A stretch of DNA of 33,681 nucleotides, from positions 1 through 33,681 of the forward strand of contig JAFROJ010000004.1 of the NCBI GenBank assembly GCA_017429765.1. Direction: 5' to 3'. Source of the stretch: Bacteroidales bacterium. Its GTDB lineage: Bacteria > Bacteroidota > Bacteroidia > Bacteroidales > UBA932. Within the stretch, counting starts at the first letter, position 1, and each line of letters starts with the position of its first letter. The notes beneath the pieces were generated by a model, which was given only the letters and a program-made list of their open reading frames with translations, had not been told where the DNA came from and made no database searches. Shown piece after piece: positions 1 through 6,956 of this stretch. Both the position numbers and the translations under genes were made by a program.

Positions 1-45
1 CCCGTCGCTTGCGACGGGAGGGGCCGCGAAGCGGCGGCCGGGAAG
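1..45. other. Hairpin-dense GC-rich edge sequence
   Basis: Bases 1-18 form a near-perfect hairpin (CCCGTCG / CGACGGG around CTTG). Directly after it lies a second short stem, GCCGC GAA GCGGC. No convincing coding sequence covers this stretch, and its left side is cut by the window edge. It could be the transcription end of an upstream gene or a dispersed intergenic repeat; I cannot tell which. Confidence 0.35.
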
Positions 46-64
46 GCGATCCCCCCTGAACGAC

Positions 65-94
65 AAAAAAATGTCCGGCCCGAAGGCCAGACAT
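65..94 (-). terminator. Rho-independent terminator of the secG operon
   Basis: The stem ATGTC-C-GGCC pairs with GGCC-A-GACAT around a CGAA loop, with one C/A mismatch. Read on the minus strand it is followed by a run of seven T (65-71). It lies about 50 nt beyond the secG stop and would end the regulator-lptE-TPR-secG transcript. Confidence 0.8.
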
Positions 95-144
95 CTAGAG
101 GTCAAAATATGTTCCAGCGGACCGGAACTGACAGATTGTCAGGA

Positions 145-504
145 CTAGTTGGTGGGAACCTCAGTGGCGGGAGCCTCAGTCGCGGGGGCGGACTGCTGGA
201 TCGGGGCTGAAGGGAAAGCGGGCTGCTCCTCGACATTCTCGATGAGATTGTCCACATCGATGCCGGAGACCTGGTTCCTGATGGTGAAGGAGGTTATGAT
301 GGAGACCAGAAGGATGAAGGTCACAAGGCCCCAGGAGACTTTCTCGAGGATGTCGGCGGTCTGCCTGACTCCCAGTGTCTGATTGGCCGAAGTGAAGTTG
401 CTGGCCATACCCTCACCTTTACCGTTCTGCAGAAGCACGACAGCTATAAGCAGGATAGCGGCGATTACAATCAGGATTGTAAGGATTGTGAAAAGGGTGT
501 TCAT
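145..504 (-). CDS. secG: SecG, preprotein translocase subunit
   Basis: Small inner-membrane subunit of the SecYEG channel that helps move preproteins across the membrane. The 119-residue protein has two hydrophobic segments, near residues 3-26 and 55-75. Between them is the conserved loop with LLQNGKGEG and the region after it (SANQTLGVRQTADILEK), typical of SecG. A Pro/Ala/Thr-rich C-terminal tail (about 90-119) is low-complexity, as often seen in Bacteroidetes SecG. It starts 5 nt after the TPR-like gene and is the last gene before the terminator at 65-94. Its partner secY lies elsewhere in this window, in the ribosomal cluster. Confidence 0.93.
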   Translation of the reverse strand: MNTLFTILTILIVIAAILLIAVVLLQNGKGEGMASNFTSANQTLGVRQTADILEKVSWGLVTFILLVSIITSFTIRNQVSGIDVDNLIENVEEQPAFPSAPIQQSAPATEAPATEVPTN

Positions 505-509
505 ATTCG

Positions 510-1175
510 TTATTTTTTAATTTTCTCGTCCAATTTCTCAATAAGGGTTGCAAAGTAAGTTATTTTTTCCGGATATCGCAACATTAACCGGGAATAAATC
601 TTCTTCGCCTCAGCGGGATAGCCCTGGCTGGCGTAGATCCAGGCGAGTGTCTCGGTGCAGAACCCGACCTCGGGATCCTCCCATTTCCTGCCGTCGCTCT
701 CGTCCGATCTCTCGACTTTATACTTGGAGAAATAGTTGTCCTCCTCAGTCTTGACCTCATCGTACTGCTCGGAGGAGAAGAAGTCCCCTCCGGCGACTTT
801 GACGACGCGGCGATAGGGGCGCGGCCCTTCGACCGGCTCAGGGACCGGAATATGGCCGGTTGGTGAGCTTGCCGGCCCTTCGACCGGCTCAGGGACCGGT
901 GAGGGCTGGGGGGCGATTAGGCGCTGGAGGAGGGACTCGACATCCTTGTCGGAATAGTCCTCCTTGCGGGTCGAGCGGGCGATGTCGGATATGATGGACC
1001 TGGAGGAGATGTACATGGCGGCCTCGGCGTAGCGTTCCTTGCCCCACTCGTTCCCGCCGACCTTGGACATCCTCTCGCAAAGCTCCCGACGGGCCGCGCC
1101 GAACCAGGGGTAGATGTTGATCACCCTGGTCAGCTCGTCCATTGTCAAGGACTTGAGATTGCCCGCTCCTTCCAT
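510..1175 (-). CDS. TPR-like protein of the lptE-secG operon, with in-frame palindromic repeats
   Basis: A soluble protein of 221 residues with no signal peptide. The N-terminal part (about 1-85) looks helical. The C-terminal part (about 165-221), with FCTETLAWIYASQGYPAEAKKIYSRL and then YPEKITYFATLIEKL, is a TPR-like repeat followed by a conserved tail that I recall from Bacteroidetes proteins encoded between lptE and secG. Function unknown; a scaffold role is inference. I chose ATG 1175 because it lies 7 nt after the lptE stop; the longer reading frame to 1223 would overlap lptE. Residues about 93-118 are encoded by one and a half copies of a palindromic repeat and give PVPEPVEG twice, 17 residues apart. 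This falls in the low-complexity linker between the two halves and is unlikely to belong to the ancestral fold. Confidence 0.75.
   Translation of the reverse strand: MEGAGNLKSLTMDELTRVINIYPWFGAARRELCERMSKVGGNEWGKERYAEAAMYISSRSIISDIARSTRKEDYSDKDVESLLQRLIAPQPSPVPEPVEGPASSPTGHIPVPEPVEGPRPYRRVVKVAGGDFFSSEQYDEVKTEEDNYFSKYKVERSDESDGRKWEDPEVGFCTETLAWIYASQGYPAEAKKIYSRLMLRYPEKITYFATLIEKLDEKIKK
823..899 (-). repeat. Palindromic repeat inside a coding sequence: one full and one half copy
   Basis: A full 44-bp copy occupies 856-899. A 26-bp half copy occupies 823-848 and repeats the left arm exactly at a 51-bp (17-codon) period. The arms are imperfect inverted repeats: CCGGT...TGAGC..GTCGA against its partner ending CTCACCAACCGG. 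Read on minus, the full copy encodes PVPEPVEGPASSPTG in frame. It matches the copy in uppP (13125-13168) at 39 of 44 bases, in the same reading frame. This points to a mobile or dispersed palindromic element that tolerates insertion in genes. Confidence 0.8.
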
Positions 1176-1182
1176 GCTTACC

Positions 1183-1692
1183 TTACCATTGGGCCACGCT
1201 GGCGTTGAACATGTCCTCCACAAGTTTCTCGACGATCTCGTCGCAAAGTGAGGCCTCCACGGCGTCGAGGGAGTTGGTGGAGTCGTAGTCGGAATAGGCC
1301 GAGAAACTCTTCTCGAAATCCTCCTCCGGGTACTTCCTGTTTGTGAATTTCAGGGAGGCCGTGACGGTCAGACGGTTCATCGCCGCCACCTCGTCGGCGG
1401 TCACGGCGGCGGCCCTGACCTCGTAGCCGGTGATGGCTCCGGAGAGCTCGAGATCCCCGTCCATGTCGACCTGCTCAAGCTTCGTGAGCTTGCGGAACTT
1501 GTCCTTCATGGCCTCGGTGAGGCTGTTGCTGAGGGTGGGGTTGACTTTCAGGGCCTTGTATTCGAAATAGTTGATAGTCACGGTCTTGACGTCAGGTTGG
1601 ATGGAAGTGCCTGAGAACGAGTACTTCACGAATGAGCACCCCCCGAGCGTGAGGGCGGCTGTCAGAACCGACAATATGGCGAACTTTCTCAT
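1183..1692 (-). CDS. lptE: LptE, LPS-assembly outer-membrane lipoprotein
   Basis: LptE plugs the LptD barrel in the outer membrane and helps insert lipopolysaccharide on the surface. The 169-residue protein has a lipoprotein signal peptide ending LTLGGC (Cys19). Next comes a segment typical of the Bacteroidetes LptE family: KYSFSGTSIQPDVKTVTINYF, then a stretch with SNSLTEAMKDKF. The rest is the expected alpha/beta domain with alternating strands (about 75-125). Length is normal for the family. It follows the sigma-54 regulator gene by 2 nt and precedes the TPR-like gene by 7 nt, so it sits inside an envelope operon. Assignment rests on motifs and gene order. Confidence 0.88.
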   Translation of the reverse strand: MRKFAILSVLTAALTLGGCSFVKYSFSGTSIQPDVKTVTINYFEYKALKVNPTLSNSLTEAMKDKFRKLTKLEQVDMDGDLELSGAITGYEVRAAAVTADEVAAMNRLTVTASLKFTNRKYPEEDFEKSFSAYSDYDSTNSLDAVEASLCDEIVEKLVEDMFNASVAQW

Positions 1693-1694
1693 AT

Positions 1695-2924
1695 TCAGTC
1701 AAGATGATACTTCTCGATCCAACGGTAAAGGGTCCTCTCCGAGATGCCCATCTCCTGGGCCGCGAGTTTCCTGTTGCCGTGATGCTTCTCCAGGGCCTTG
1801 GTGATGATCTCGAGGTTCGACTTCCTCAACGACAGGTCCCGGGCCGCGGTCTCTTGCGTGTTGATGTCCACGACCTTCCCGATGTCCCCGCTTGAGACAG
1901 GGGCTCCGGTTCCCTGCCACTCGGCCTCCTCGGCCTCCTCGACAGGGTTCAGGGCGGGATTCCGCGCGGCTCCGGCTCCGGCCATCCCTGCCTTCAGCTC
2001 GTCCACCTCCCTCTTCAAGTCCAGGATGGCCTTGATGATCATCTGCCTGTCGGAGTCCGGCATGGACTCGCTCCGGGACTCATGTGCGATGGCGGGGAGC
2101 AGGTTGGCCTCGTCTTTGGGCATGTAGAGGGAGAGGGTCGCGGCGTTCACCACGCAGCGTCCGGACGTGGGGGTCAGCCTCTCTGACTCGAGGGCTGTCA
2201 CGGTCTCGGCCACATTCTTGAGCTGACGGATATTCCCGGGCCAGCGGTAATTGATCAACAGGTCGATGGCGTCGTTGGTCAGGGTCACTTTCCCCATCCC
2301 GTATTTCTCGGAGAAATCCGTCGAGAACTTCCTGAAAAAGAGATAGATGTCCTCTTTGCGCTCCCTGAGGGCCGGCATTCGGATCTGAATGGCGTTCAGC
2401 CTGTAATAGAGATCCTCCCTGAACTTGCCTTTGCCGACCTGGTGGAGCAAGTCGTTGTTGGTGGCGGCTATGACCCTGACATCGGTTTTTTCGACCTTGG
2501 AGGAGCCCACCTTTATGAATTCGCCGCTTTGCAGCACCCTCAGGAGCTTCGCCTGGGAGGGGAGGGGCAGCTCGCCGATCTCGTCGAGGAACAGGGTCCC
2601 GCCGTTGGCCTCCTCAAAGTAGCCTTTACGGGTCTCGATGGCCCCGGTGAAGGAGCCTTTCTCGTGGCCGAAAAGCTCAGAGTCGATAGTTCCCTCGGGG
2701 ATGGCCCCGCAGTTGACGGCGAAGTACTTGCCGTTCTTCCGGAGGCTGTTCTGGTGTATGATCTTGGGAATATTCTCCTTACCGACACCGCTTTCCCCCG
2801 TGACAAGGACTGTCAGGTCGGTCGGGGCTATGGTCACGGCTGTCTCAAGCGCGCGGTTGATAGCGGCGTCATTACCAATGATGTCGTACTTGTTTTTCAG
2901 CCTCTGCAACTCTTGTGAATCCAT
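1695..2924 (-). CDS. Sigma-54 interaction domain transcriptional activator (Fis-type HTH)
   Basis: An enhancer-binding protein of 409 residues. The AAA+ domain begins almost at the N-terminus: Walker A GESGVGKE (43-50), the sigma-54 contact loop GSFTGA (90-95, a common variant of GAFTGA), Walker B GGTLFLDE (D114, E115), then the arginine-finger and sensor regions. The C-terminus is a Fis-type helix-turn-helix ending KLAAQEMGISERTLYRWIEKYHLD. There is no receiver, PAS or GAF domain, so activity must be controlled by level or by a partner. A linker of about 60 residues rich in Ala and Glu precedes the HTH. I chose ATG 2924, because upstream in-frame codons run through a perfect TAACTTTG promoter element. 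It is the first gene of the lptE-secG operon, an order I recall in many Bacteroidetes. Confidence 0.88.
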   Translation of the reverse strand: MDSQELQRLKNKYDIIGNDAAINRALETAVTIAPTDLTVLVTGESGVGKENIPKIIHQNSLRKNGKYFAVNCGAIPEGTIDSELFGHEKGSFTGAIETRKGYFEEANGGTLFLDEIGELPLPSQAKLLRVLQSGEFIKVGSSKVEKTDVRVIAATNNDLLHQVGKGKFREDLYYRLNAIQIRMPALRERKEDIYLFFRKFSTDFSEKYGMGKVTLTNDAIDLLINYRWPGNIRQLKNVAETVTALESERLTPTSGRCVVNAATLSLYMPKDEANLLPAIAHESRSESMPDSDRQMIIKAILDLKREVDELKAGMAGAGAARNPALNPVEEAEEAEWQGTGAPVSSGDIGKVVDINTQETAARDLSLRKSNLEIITKALEKHHGNRKLAAQEMGISERTLYRWIEKYHLD

Positions 2925-2951
2925 ACAAAAATGTCCGCTATGTAGAATCTC

Positions 2952-2985
2952 TTTGGCAAAGTTAAGAAAATAATAGTTATATTTG
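2952..2985 (+). promoter_or_regulatory. Promoter of the OmpA/TPR lipoprotein gene
   Basis: TTTG at 2952-2955 and TATATTTG at 2978-2985 are separated by 22 nt, matching the Bacteroidetes -33/-7 pattern. The predicted leader before ATG 3050 is about 55-60 nt. The promoter interleaves with the minus-strand one at 2957-2964. Confidence 0.7.
2957..2964 (-). promoter_or_regulatory. -7 promoter element of the regulator-lptE-secG operon
   Basis: Minus strand TAACTTTG is a perfect match to the Bacteroidetes -7 consensus TAnnTTTG, 32 nt before ATG 2924. No clear -33 TTTG was found at the right distance. It overlaps the spacer of the divergent promoter that reads toward 3050. Confidence 0.65.
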
Positions 2986-3049
2986 CCTACTGTAGTAATA
3001 GGCTTAATAGGCATTTTCAAAATTTTCAACTAACTAATAATTTCTGAAC

Positions 3050-4699
3050 ATGAAGAAAACAATCAAGATTCTGGCCGCCGCGGCTCTCATCCTATCTGTG
3101 GCGGCTTGCTCCTCGGTCAAGAAGATGGCCGAGCTTGCCGAGAACGTGATCGTGTCTTGTGATCCCGCCGTGCTGGAGTGCGTCGCCGGTAACGTCGATC
3201 CCGCCGTCTCCGTGACCTATCCCGCCAACTATTTCAACCCCAAGGCCATCCTTGAGGTCACTCCCGTCATTGTCTATGAGGGCGGCGAGTCCAAGATGGC
3301 TCCCCTGATGTATCAGGGCGAGAAGGTTAAGGACAACTACAAAGTCGTCCCCAAGGCCGGTGGCACCGTGACCGAGAAACTCCACTTCCCCTTCGTCGAG
3401 GGTATGGAGAAGTCTTATCTCGAGCTCCGCGCCGTCGCCAAGTATAAGGGCAAATCCATCGCCCTTCCGACCAAGAAGGTCGCCGATGGTGTGAACACCA
3501 CCTATCAGCTGCTCGACGCCGCCGGTCTTGTCCCTATGAAGGCCGATGGTTACGAGGCTATCCTCAAGCAGACCGCCGAGGGACAGATCCTCTACAGGAT
3601 CAACTCCGCCGATGTCCAGAGCAAGCAGCTCAACGGACAGTCCATCAAGAACTTCCAGGCCGCCCTCGACGAGATCGCCGCTAACGAGAGGAAGACTCTT
3701 GTCGGTACCGAGGTCGTCGCCTACGCCTCCCCGGACGGTGGTGAGAAGCTCAACCAGAAACTCTCCGACAATCGTTCCAAGACCGCTGACAAGGCCTGGA
3801 CAAAGGTTGTCAAGGGCAAGGAGGTCACCGACCCTGAGGTCAAGAGTATCGGTCAGGACTGGGAAGGCTTCCAGGAGCTTGTCCAGAATTCCGACATCCG
3901 CGACAAGGACCTGATTCTCCGCGTCCTCTCCATGTACAGCGACCCGGCTGTCCGCGAGAGCGAGATCAAGAACATGTCCTCGATCTACACCGAGCTTAAG
4001 AACGACATCCTCCCCGAGCTGCGCCGCGCCAGGTTCATCGCGAACGTCGAGTTCAAGAACTACACCGCCGACGAGCTTCTTGAGATGATCAACAACAACA
4101 GCGATGTCCTCGACGAGCCCGCTCTCCTGCACGCCGCCACCCTCGTCAAGGATCTTGACAGCAAGGTCAAGCTCTACAACAAGGCCATCTCCAAGTTTGA
4201 CAGCGACGCCGCCAGGTTCAATCTCGCGACCTCTTACATGAACGCCGGCGACCTCAAGAACGCCGCCAAGGCTTTCGCCGCCGTCGAGACCAAGGACGCC
4301 GACCTTGACAACGCTCTTGGCGTCCTCGCTCTCCGCCAGGGTGACCTCAAGAACGCCGCCAGCTACTTCAAGAAGTCCGGCAACGCCTACGCCAAGGCCA
4401 ACCAGGGAGTCGTCGACCTCCTTACCGGTGACTACGCCAAGGCTGTCGAGGATCTGAAGGACGCTCCCGGATGCTGCAACAACACCGTCCTCGCCCTCAT
4501 CCTCACCAACCAGCTTGACGCGGCCAAGAAGGCTGCTCACTGCGGGAAGCCTAAGGTGACCTACCTCAGGGCCATCATCGCCGCCCGCCAGGGCAAGATG
4601 GACCAGGTCAAGACTCTGCTTGACGAGATCGCCAAGGCTGACAAGGGTCTCGCCGAGAGGGCTACCAAGGATGTCGAGTTCGCCGAGTACTACAAGTAG
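3050..4699 (+). CDS. Lipoprotein with OmpA-like and tetratricopeptide regions, probably abundant
   Basis: A 549-residue exported lipoprotein: signal peptide with lipobox VAAC (Cys20). An N-terminal beta-rich region (about 40-165) contains PANYFNPKAILEVTPVIVYEGG. The OmpA-like region (about 195-260) has AYASPDGGEKLNQKLSDNR, the typical peptidoglycan-binding-like turn. After a helical linker, TPR-like helices follow (about 355-545: ARFNLATSYMNAGDLKNAAKAF, then a similar LRQGDLKNAASYFKKSG unit). I recall related Bacteroides envelope proteins of this design but no proven function. Codon choice is extreme, with GCC, AAG, AAC and CTC dominating as in the ribosomal genes here, so it is probably made in large amounts. 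It is monocistronic, with its own promoter and a strong terminator at 4725-4760. Confidence 0.8.
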   Translation: MKKTIKILAAAALILSVAACSSVKKMAELAENVIVSCDPAVLECVAGNVDPAVSVTYPANYFNPKAILEVTPVIVYEGGESKMAPLMYQGEKVKDNYKVVPKAGGTVTEKLHFPFVEGMEKSYLELRAVAKYKGKSIALPTKKVADGVNTTYQLLDAAGLVPMKADGYEAILKQTAEGQILYRINSADVQSKQLNGQSIKNFQAALDEIAANERKTLVGTEVVAYASPDGGEKLNQKLSDNRSKTADKAWTKVVKGKEVTDPEVKSIGQDWEGFQELVQNSDIRDKDLILRVLSMYSDPAVRESEIKNMSSIYTELKNDILPELRRARFIANVEFKNYTADELLEMINNNSDVLDEPALLHAATLVKDLDSKVKLYNKAISKFDSDAARFNLATSYMNAGDLKNAAKAFAAVETKDADLDNALGVLALRQGDLKNAASYFKKSGNAYAKANQGVVDLLTGDYAKAVEDLKDAPGCCNNTVLALILTNQLDAAKKAAHCGKPKVTYLRAIIAARQGKMDQVKTLLDEIAKADKGLAERATKDVEFAEYYK

Positions 4700-4724
4700 G
4701 AACTTGTTGAACCCCAGACAAATG

Positions 4725-4760
4725 AATAATCCGGAGGCGCCTGCCCCCGGATTATTTTTT
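4725..4760 (+). terminator. Rho-independent terminator of the lipoprotein gene
   Basis: A perfect 10-bp stem, AATAATCCGG with CCGGATTATT, encloses a 12-nt GC-rich loop and is followed by TTTT. It starts 25 nt after the stop at 4699. The reverse strand lacks a T run, so it probably acts only on plus transcripts. Confidence 0.85.
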
Positions 4761-4777
4761 CACCCTGTCAGATATTC

Positions 4778-5605
4778 TTAATAGACGGCCTTGACCCAGG
4801 GGGCCTTGGCCTCCATGTAGGTCTTGACCTCGACGGGGATGTCGGTGCATAGGAAGTCGGCCCCGAGGTAGATCCCGAGCATGGCGTCGGCGACGCTTTG
4901 GCCGGGCCACAGGCTGACGATGAGCCCTTGCTCATGGGCTTTCTTCACGGCGGCCCTGGAGGTGCCGTCCATCGTGGCTCCCAGCCTGTCTATCCCCATG
5001 GCCTTGCAGAGGGCTATGGTCTCGTCGTTACAAGGTTTCCCGGTGATGAGGAGCATCTGGACCCCGGGATATTTCTGCTGGAGATACCTGAGGCCACGGT
5101 AGTCGCTGGAGGTGAACAGGTAGGTGGCGCCCTTAGGCTGGTTCCGGGTGACTCGCTCGTGGAGCTTGTCGCAATATTCCCTGAGCCTCTCCTCGGGATA
5201 GAGTTCCACCGGCGAGGTCTTCAACTCGAACTCGACATAGGTCACGTCGCCCTTCGAGTCAAGCCAGTCCATCAACTCGTCCAGGAACAAGACCTTGTTG
5301 CCCTTCTTCGTCCTGGCTTGACGGATCTGGGCCTCGGTCATCTGCTCCACAACGCCTTCCGTGTCGGTCGTGCGGACCAGGTTGGAGTCGTGGAGGATGA
5401 CCAGCTTGCCGTCCTTGGTCATCCTGATGTCAGTCTCGTAGCCGCGGTAGCCGGCCTTGTAGCTGGCCTCGAAAGCGGAGACGGTGTTCTCGTCGTACTC
5501 CATGCGACCTCCCCTGTGGGAGAAGAAACGGACCTCCTGGCTCTGCGCCAAGGCGGCCGCGCCCGTCAAAAGGGCGATGATGATTGATAGTGATAGCTTT
5601 CTCAT
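4778..5605 (-). CDS. Secreted glycerophosphodiester phosphodiesterase
   Basis: Hydrolyses glycerophosphodiesters to an alcohol and glycerol 3-phosphate, here in the periplasm or outside. The 275-residue protein has a signal peptide ending ALAQ (residue 21). The catalytic set of the GDPD TIM barrel is visible: H30-R31 in SHRGG, E39-N40, E57 and D59 in YETDIRMTKDG, and H72-D73. Later conserved strands include YVEFELK, and ADFLCTDIP near the end. The shorter call at ATG 5605 is supported by the promoter only 5 nt upstream. It is divergent from a secreted histidine acid phosphatase, with a 47-nt shared promoter region, so the pair may together scavenge phosphate from organic esters. That role is inference. 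Confidence 0.88.
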   Translation of the reverse strand: MRKLSLSIIIALLTGAAALAQSQEVRFFSHRGGRMEYDENTVSAFEASYKAGYRGYETDIRMTKDGKLVILHDSNLVRTTDTEGVVEQMTEAQIRQARTKKGNKVLFLDELMDWLDSKGDVTYVEFELKTSPVELYPEERLREYCDKLHERVTRNQPKGATYLFTSSDYRGLRYLQQKYPGVQMLLITGKPCNDETIALCKAMGIDRLGATMDGTSRAAVKKAHEQGLIVSLWPGQSVADAMLGIYLGADFLCTDIPVEVKTYMEAKAPWVKAVY

Positions 5606-5610
5606 AGCCG

Positions 5611-5618
5611 CGAATTTA
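5611..5618 (-). promoter_or_regulatory. -7 element of the glycerophosphodiesterase gene
   Basis: Minus strand TAAATTCG is one base from TAnnTTTG. Only 5 nt (CGGCT) separate it from ATG 5605, so the transcript would begin at or next to the start codon. No -33 TTTG is evident. Confidence 0.5.
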
Positions 5619-5639
5619 AAATAATGGAGGAATAATTCC

Positions 5640-5647
5640 TATCTTTG
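5640..5647 (+). promoter_or_regulatory. -7 element of the histidine phosphatase gene
   Basis: TATCTTTG matches TAnnTTTG exactly and ends 5 nt before ATG 5653. This predicts a leaderless mRNA and excludes the upstream GTG at 5647 as a start, since that codon overlaps the promoter element. Confidence 0.65.
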
Positions 5648-5652
5648 TGTTC

Positions 5653-6945
5653 ATGGAAAAGACTAAACGACTTATCATTATCGTGTCGGCCCTCGCGCTG
5701 ACCCTTCTCTCAGGATCAATCAACGCCCAGACCCGCGATGTCATGGACATCGTGGCCGCCGACCGCGACAAGATAGCGGGGGTCGAGGGCCCCTACAGGT
5801 TCGACCCGGCTCCCCAGACGCCGGCCCCCAAGGGGTACACTCCTTTCTACATAAGCCATTACGGCCGCCACGGCTCCCGCTACGCCTGGAACTCGAACAC
5901 CTATTCCCTCGTTAAGAAGGTGCTGGACGCCGCCGCAGAGGCCGGCTCCCTGACCCCGAGGGGTGAGAGGCTGCTCAAGGATTTCAACGAGTTCTATCAG
6001 ATTCCCCTGATCAACACCGGGGATCTATCCGGGCTGGGGATGGAGCAGCACAAGAGGATAGCCGAGATCATGTGCGGGGAGTTCCCCGAGGTTTTCAAGG
6101 ACGGGGGAGAGGTCCTGGCGATGGCCTCCACGTCCCAGAGGGCGATTGTGAGCATGAACGCTTTCACTGTCAGCTTGCAGAAGAACGCCCCCAAAGTCAA
6201 CATAGAGATGAACTCGCTCCACACCAACCTGCTGTACACGAATCCGGGAGGCGCCCCGAGGGAGATAGCCAGGTACTATAAGGGCGACCTGATCGTCCCC
6301 GAGAGCACCACGGAGTTCAGGGACCGGATGACTGATTACGACGCCATCCTCGGGAACTTATTCACCGACAGGGGGTTCCTTGAGGAAATCGGTGGCCGGA
6401 GGGATTTCGTCTACGAGCTTTTCAACCTCTGGGCAGGCTATCATAACTACTCGGACGGCGACTGGCTGGAGGACATATTCACGAAAGAGCAGCTCCTCGC
6501 GCAGTGGGAGTGCGAGAATTACCTGCACTATGTCGGGCACTCAAGGAACCGTTACCGCATGATCCCCATCCTCGAGAACATCATCAACAACGCCGACGAG
6601 GCGATCGCCACGGGGGTCTATAAAGGACATTTCCGGTTCGGCCATGACACTGTCTTCAACGCGCTCTGCCCGCTTCTGAATATCAACGGGGGCGGATTCC
6701 AGCCCGACAAGGTTGAGGATGTCAAATATTGGTTCCAGAACTACAACACCCCGAAGGCGGCGAACCTGCAACTCGTCTTCTTCCGCTCCAAGAAGAGCCC
6801 GGTCATCCTGTTCAAGGCGTTGCTGAACGGCCAGGAGGCGACTCTCCCTCAACTCCACGCGGTCCAGGGTCCCTATTACGACTGGGACGAGTTTAAAAAA
6901 TGGGCCGCTTCCGAGATAGCGGCCCACCCTCAAGTCCAGAGATAG
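5653..6945 (+). CDS. Secreted histidine-type acid phosphatase (MINPP/phytase-like)
   Basis: Histidine phosphatase superfamily, branch 2, which removes phosphate from inositol phosphates or other phosphomonoesters through a phosphohistidine. The 430-residue protein has a signal peptide ending SINAQ (about residue 26). The catalytic motif RHGSR is at R72-R76, with H73 as the expected nucleophile, and the proton-donor motif HD is at H331-D332 (FRFGHDTVF). Length suits the phytase/MINPP group. I chose ATG 5653 over GTG 5647 because the latter lies in the -7 element. It is divergent from a glycerophosphodiesterase, which suggests phosphate acquisition. Its 3' end carries, on the other strand, the terminator of the convergent DUF1080 gene. 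The substrate cannot be read from sequence alone. Confidence 0.88.
   Translation: MEKTKRLIIIVSALALTLLSGSINAQTRDVMDIVAADRDKIAGVEGPYRFDPAPQTPAPKGYTPFYISHYGRHGSRYAWNSNTYSLVKKVLDAAAEAGSLTPRGERLLKDFNEFYQIPLINTGDLSGLGMEQHKRIAEIMCGEFPEVFKDGGEVLAMASTSQRAIVSMNAFTVSLQKNAPKVNIEMNSLHTNLLYTNPGGAPREIARYYKGDLIVPESTTEFRDRMTDYDAILGNLFTDRGFLEEIGGRRDFVYELFNLWAGYHNYSDGDWLEDIFTKEQLLAQWECENYLHYVGHSRNRYRMIPILENIINNADEAIATGVYKGHFRFGHDTVFNALCPLLNINGGGFQPDKVEDVKYWFQNYNTPKAANLQLVFFRSKKSPVILFKALLNGQEATLPQLHAVQGPYYDWDEFKKWAASEIAAHPQVQR
6895..6926 (-). terminator. Terminator of the DUF1080 gene, embedded in the opposite coding sequence
   Basis: A perfect 9-bp stem, TGGGCCGCT (6901-6909) with AGCGGCCCA (6918-6926), has an 8-nt loop. 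On minus it is followed by six T (6900-6895). The DUF1080 stop is at 6957-6959, about 30 nt upstream on that strand. The whole hairpin lies in the last codons of the plus-strand phosphatase (KKWAASEIAAHP). Confidence 0.8.
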
Positions 6946-6956
6946 CCTGGATAGCC

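Noticed and set aside
1-207. Partial coding sequence entering from the left edge on plus
   Set aside because: The open frame crosses the secG terminator and part of secG, has no recognisable protein motif and is explained by GC-rich sequence.
2925-3029. N-terminal extension of the sigma-54 regulator
   Set aside because: The extra residues are read through the divergent promoters and the AAA+ domain is complete without them.
3092-4540. 482-codon minus-strand reading frame opposite the OmpA/TPR lipoprotein
   Set aside because: Created by the biased codons (GCC, AAG, CTC) of the real gene; no promoter or motif.
5647-5649. GTG start for the histidine phosphatase
   Set aside because: It overlaps the last base of the -7 element; ATG 5653 gives a normal signal peptide.
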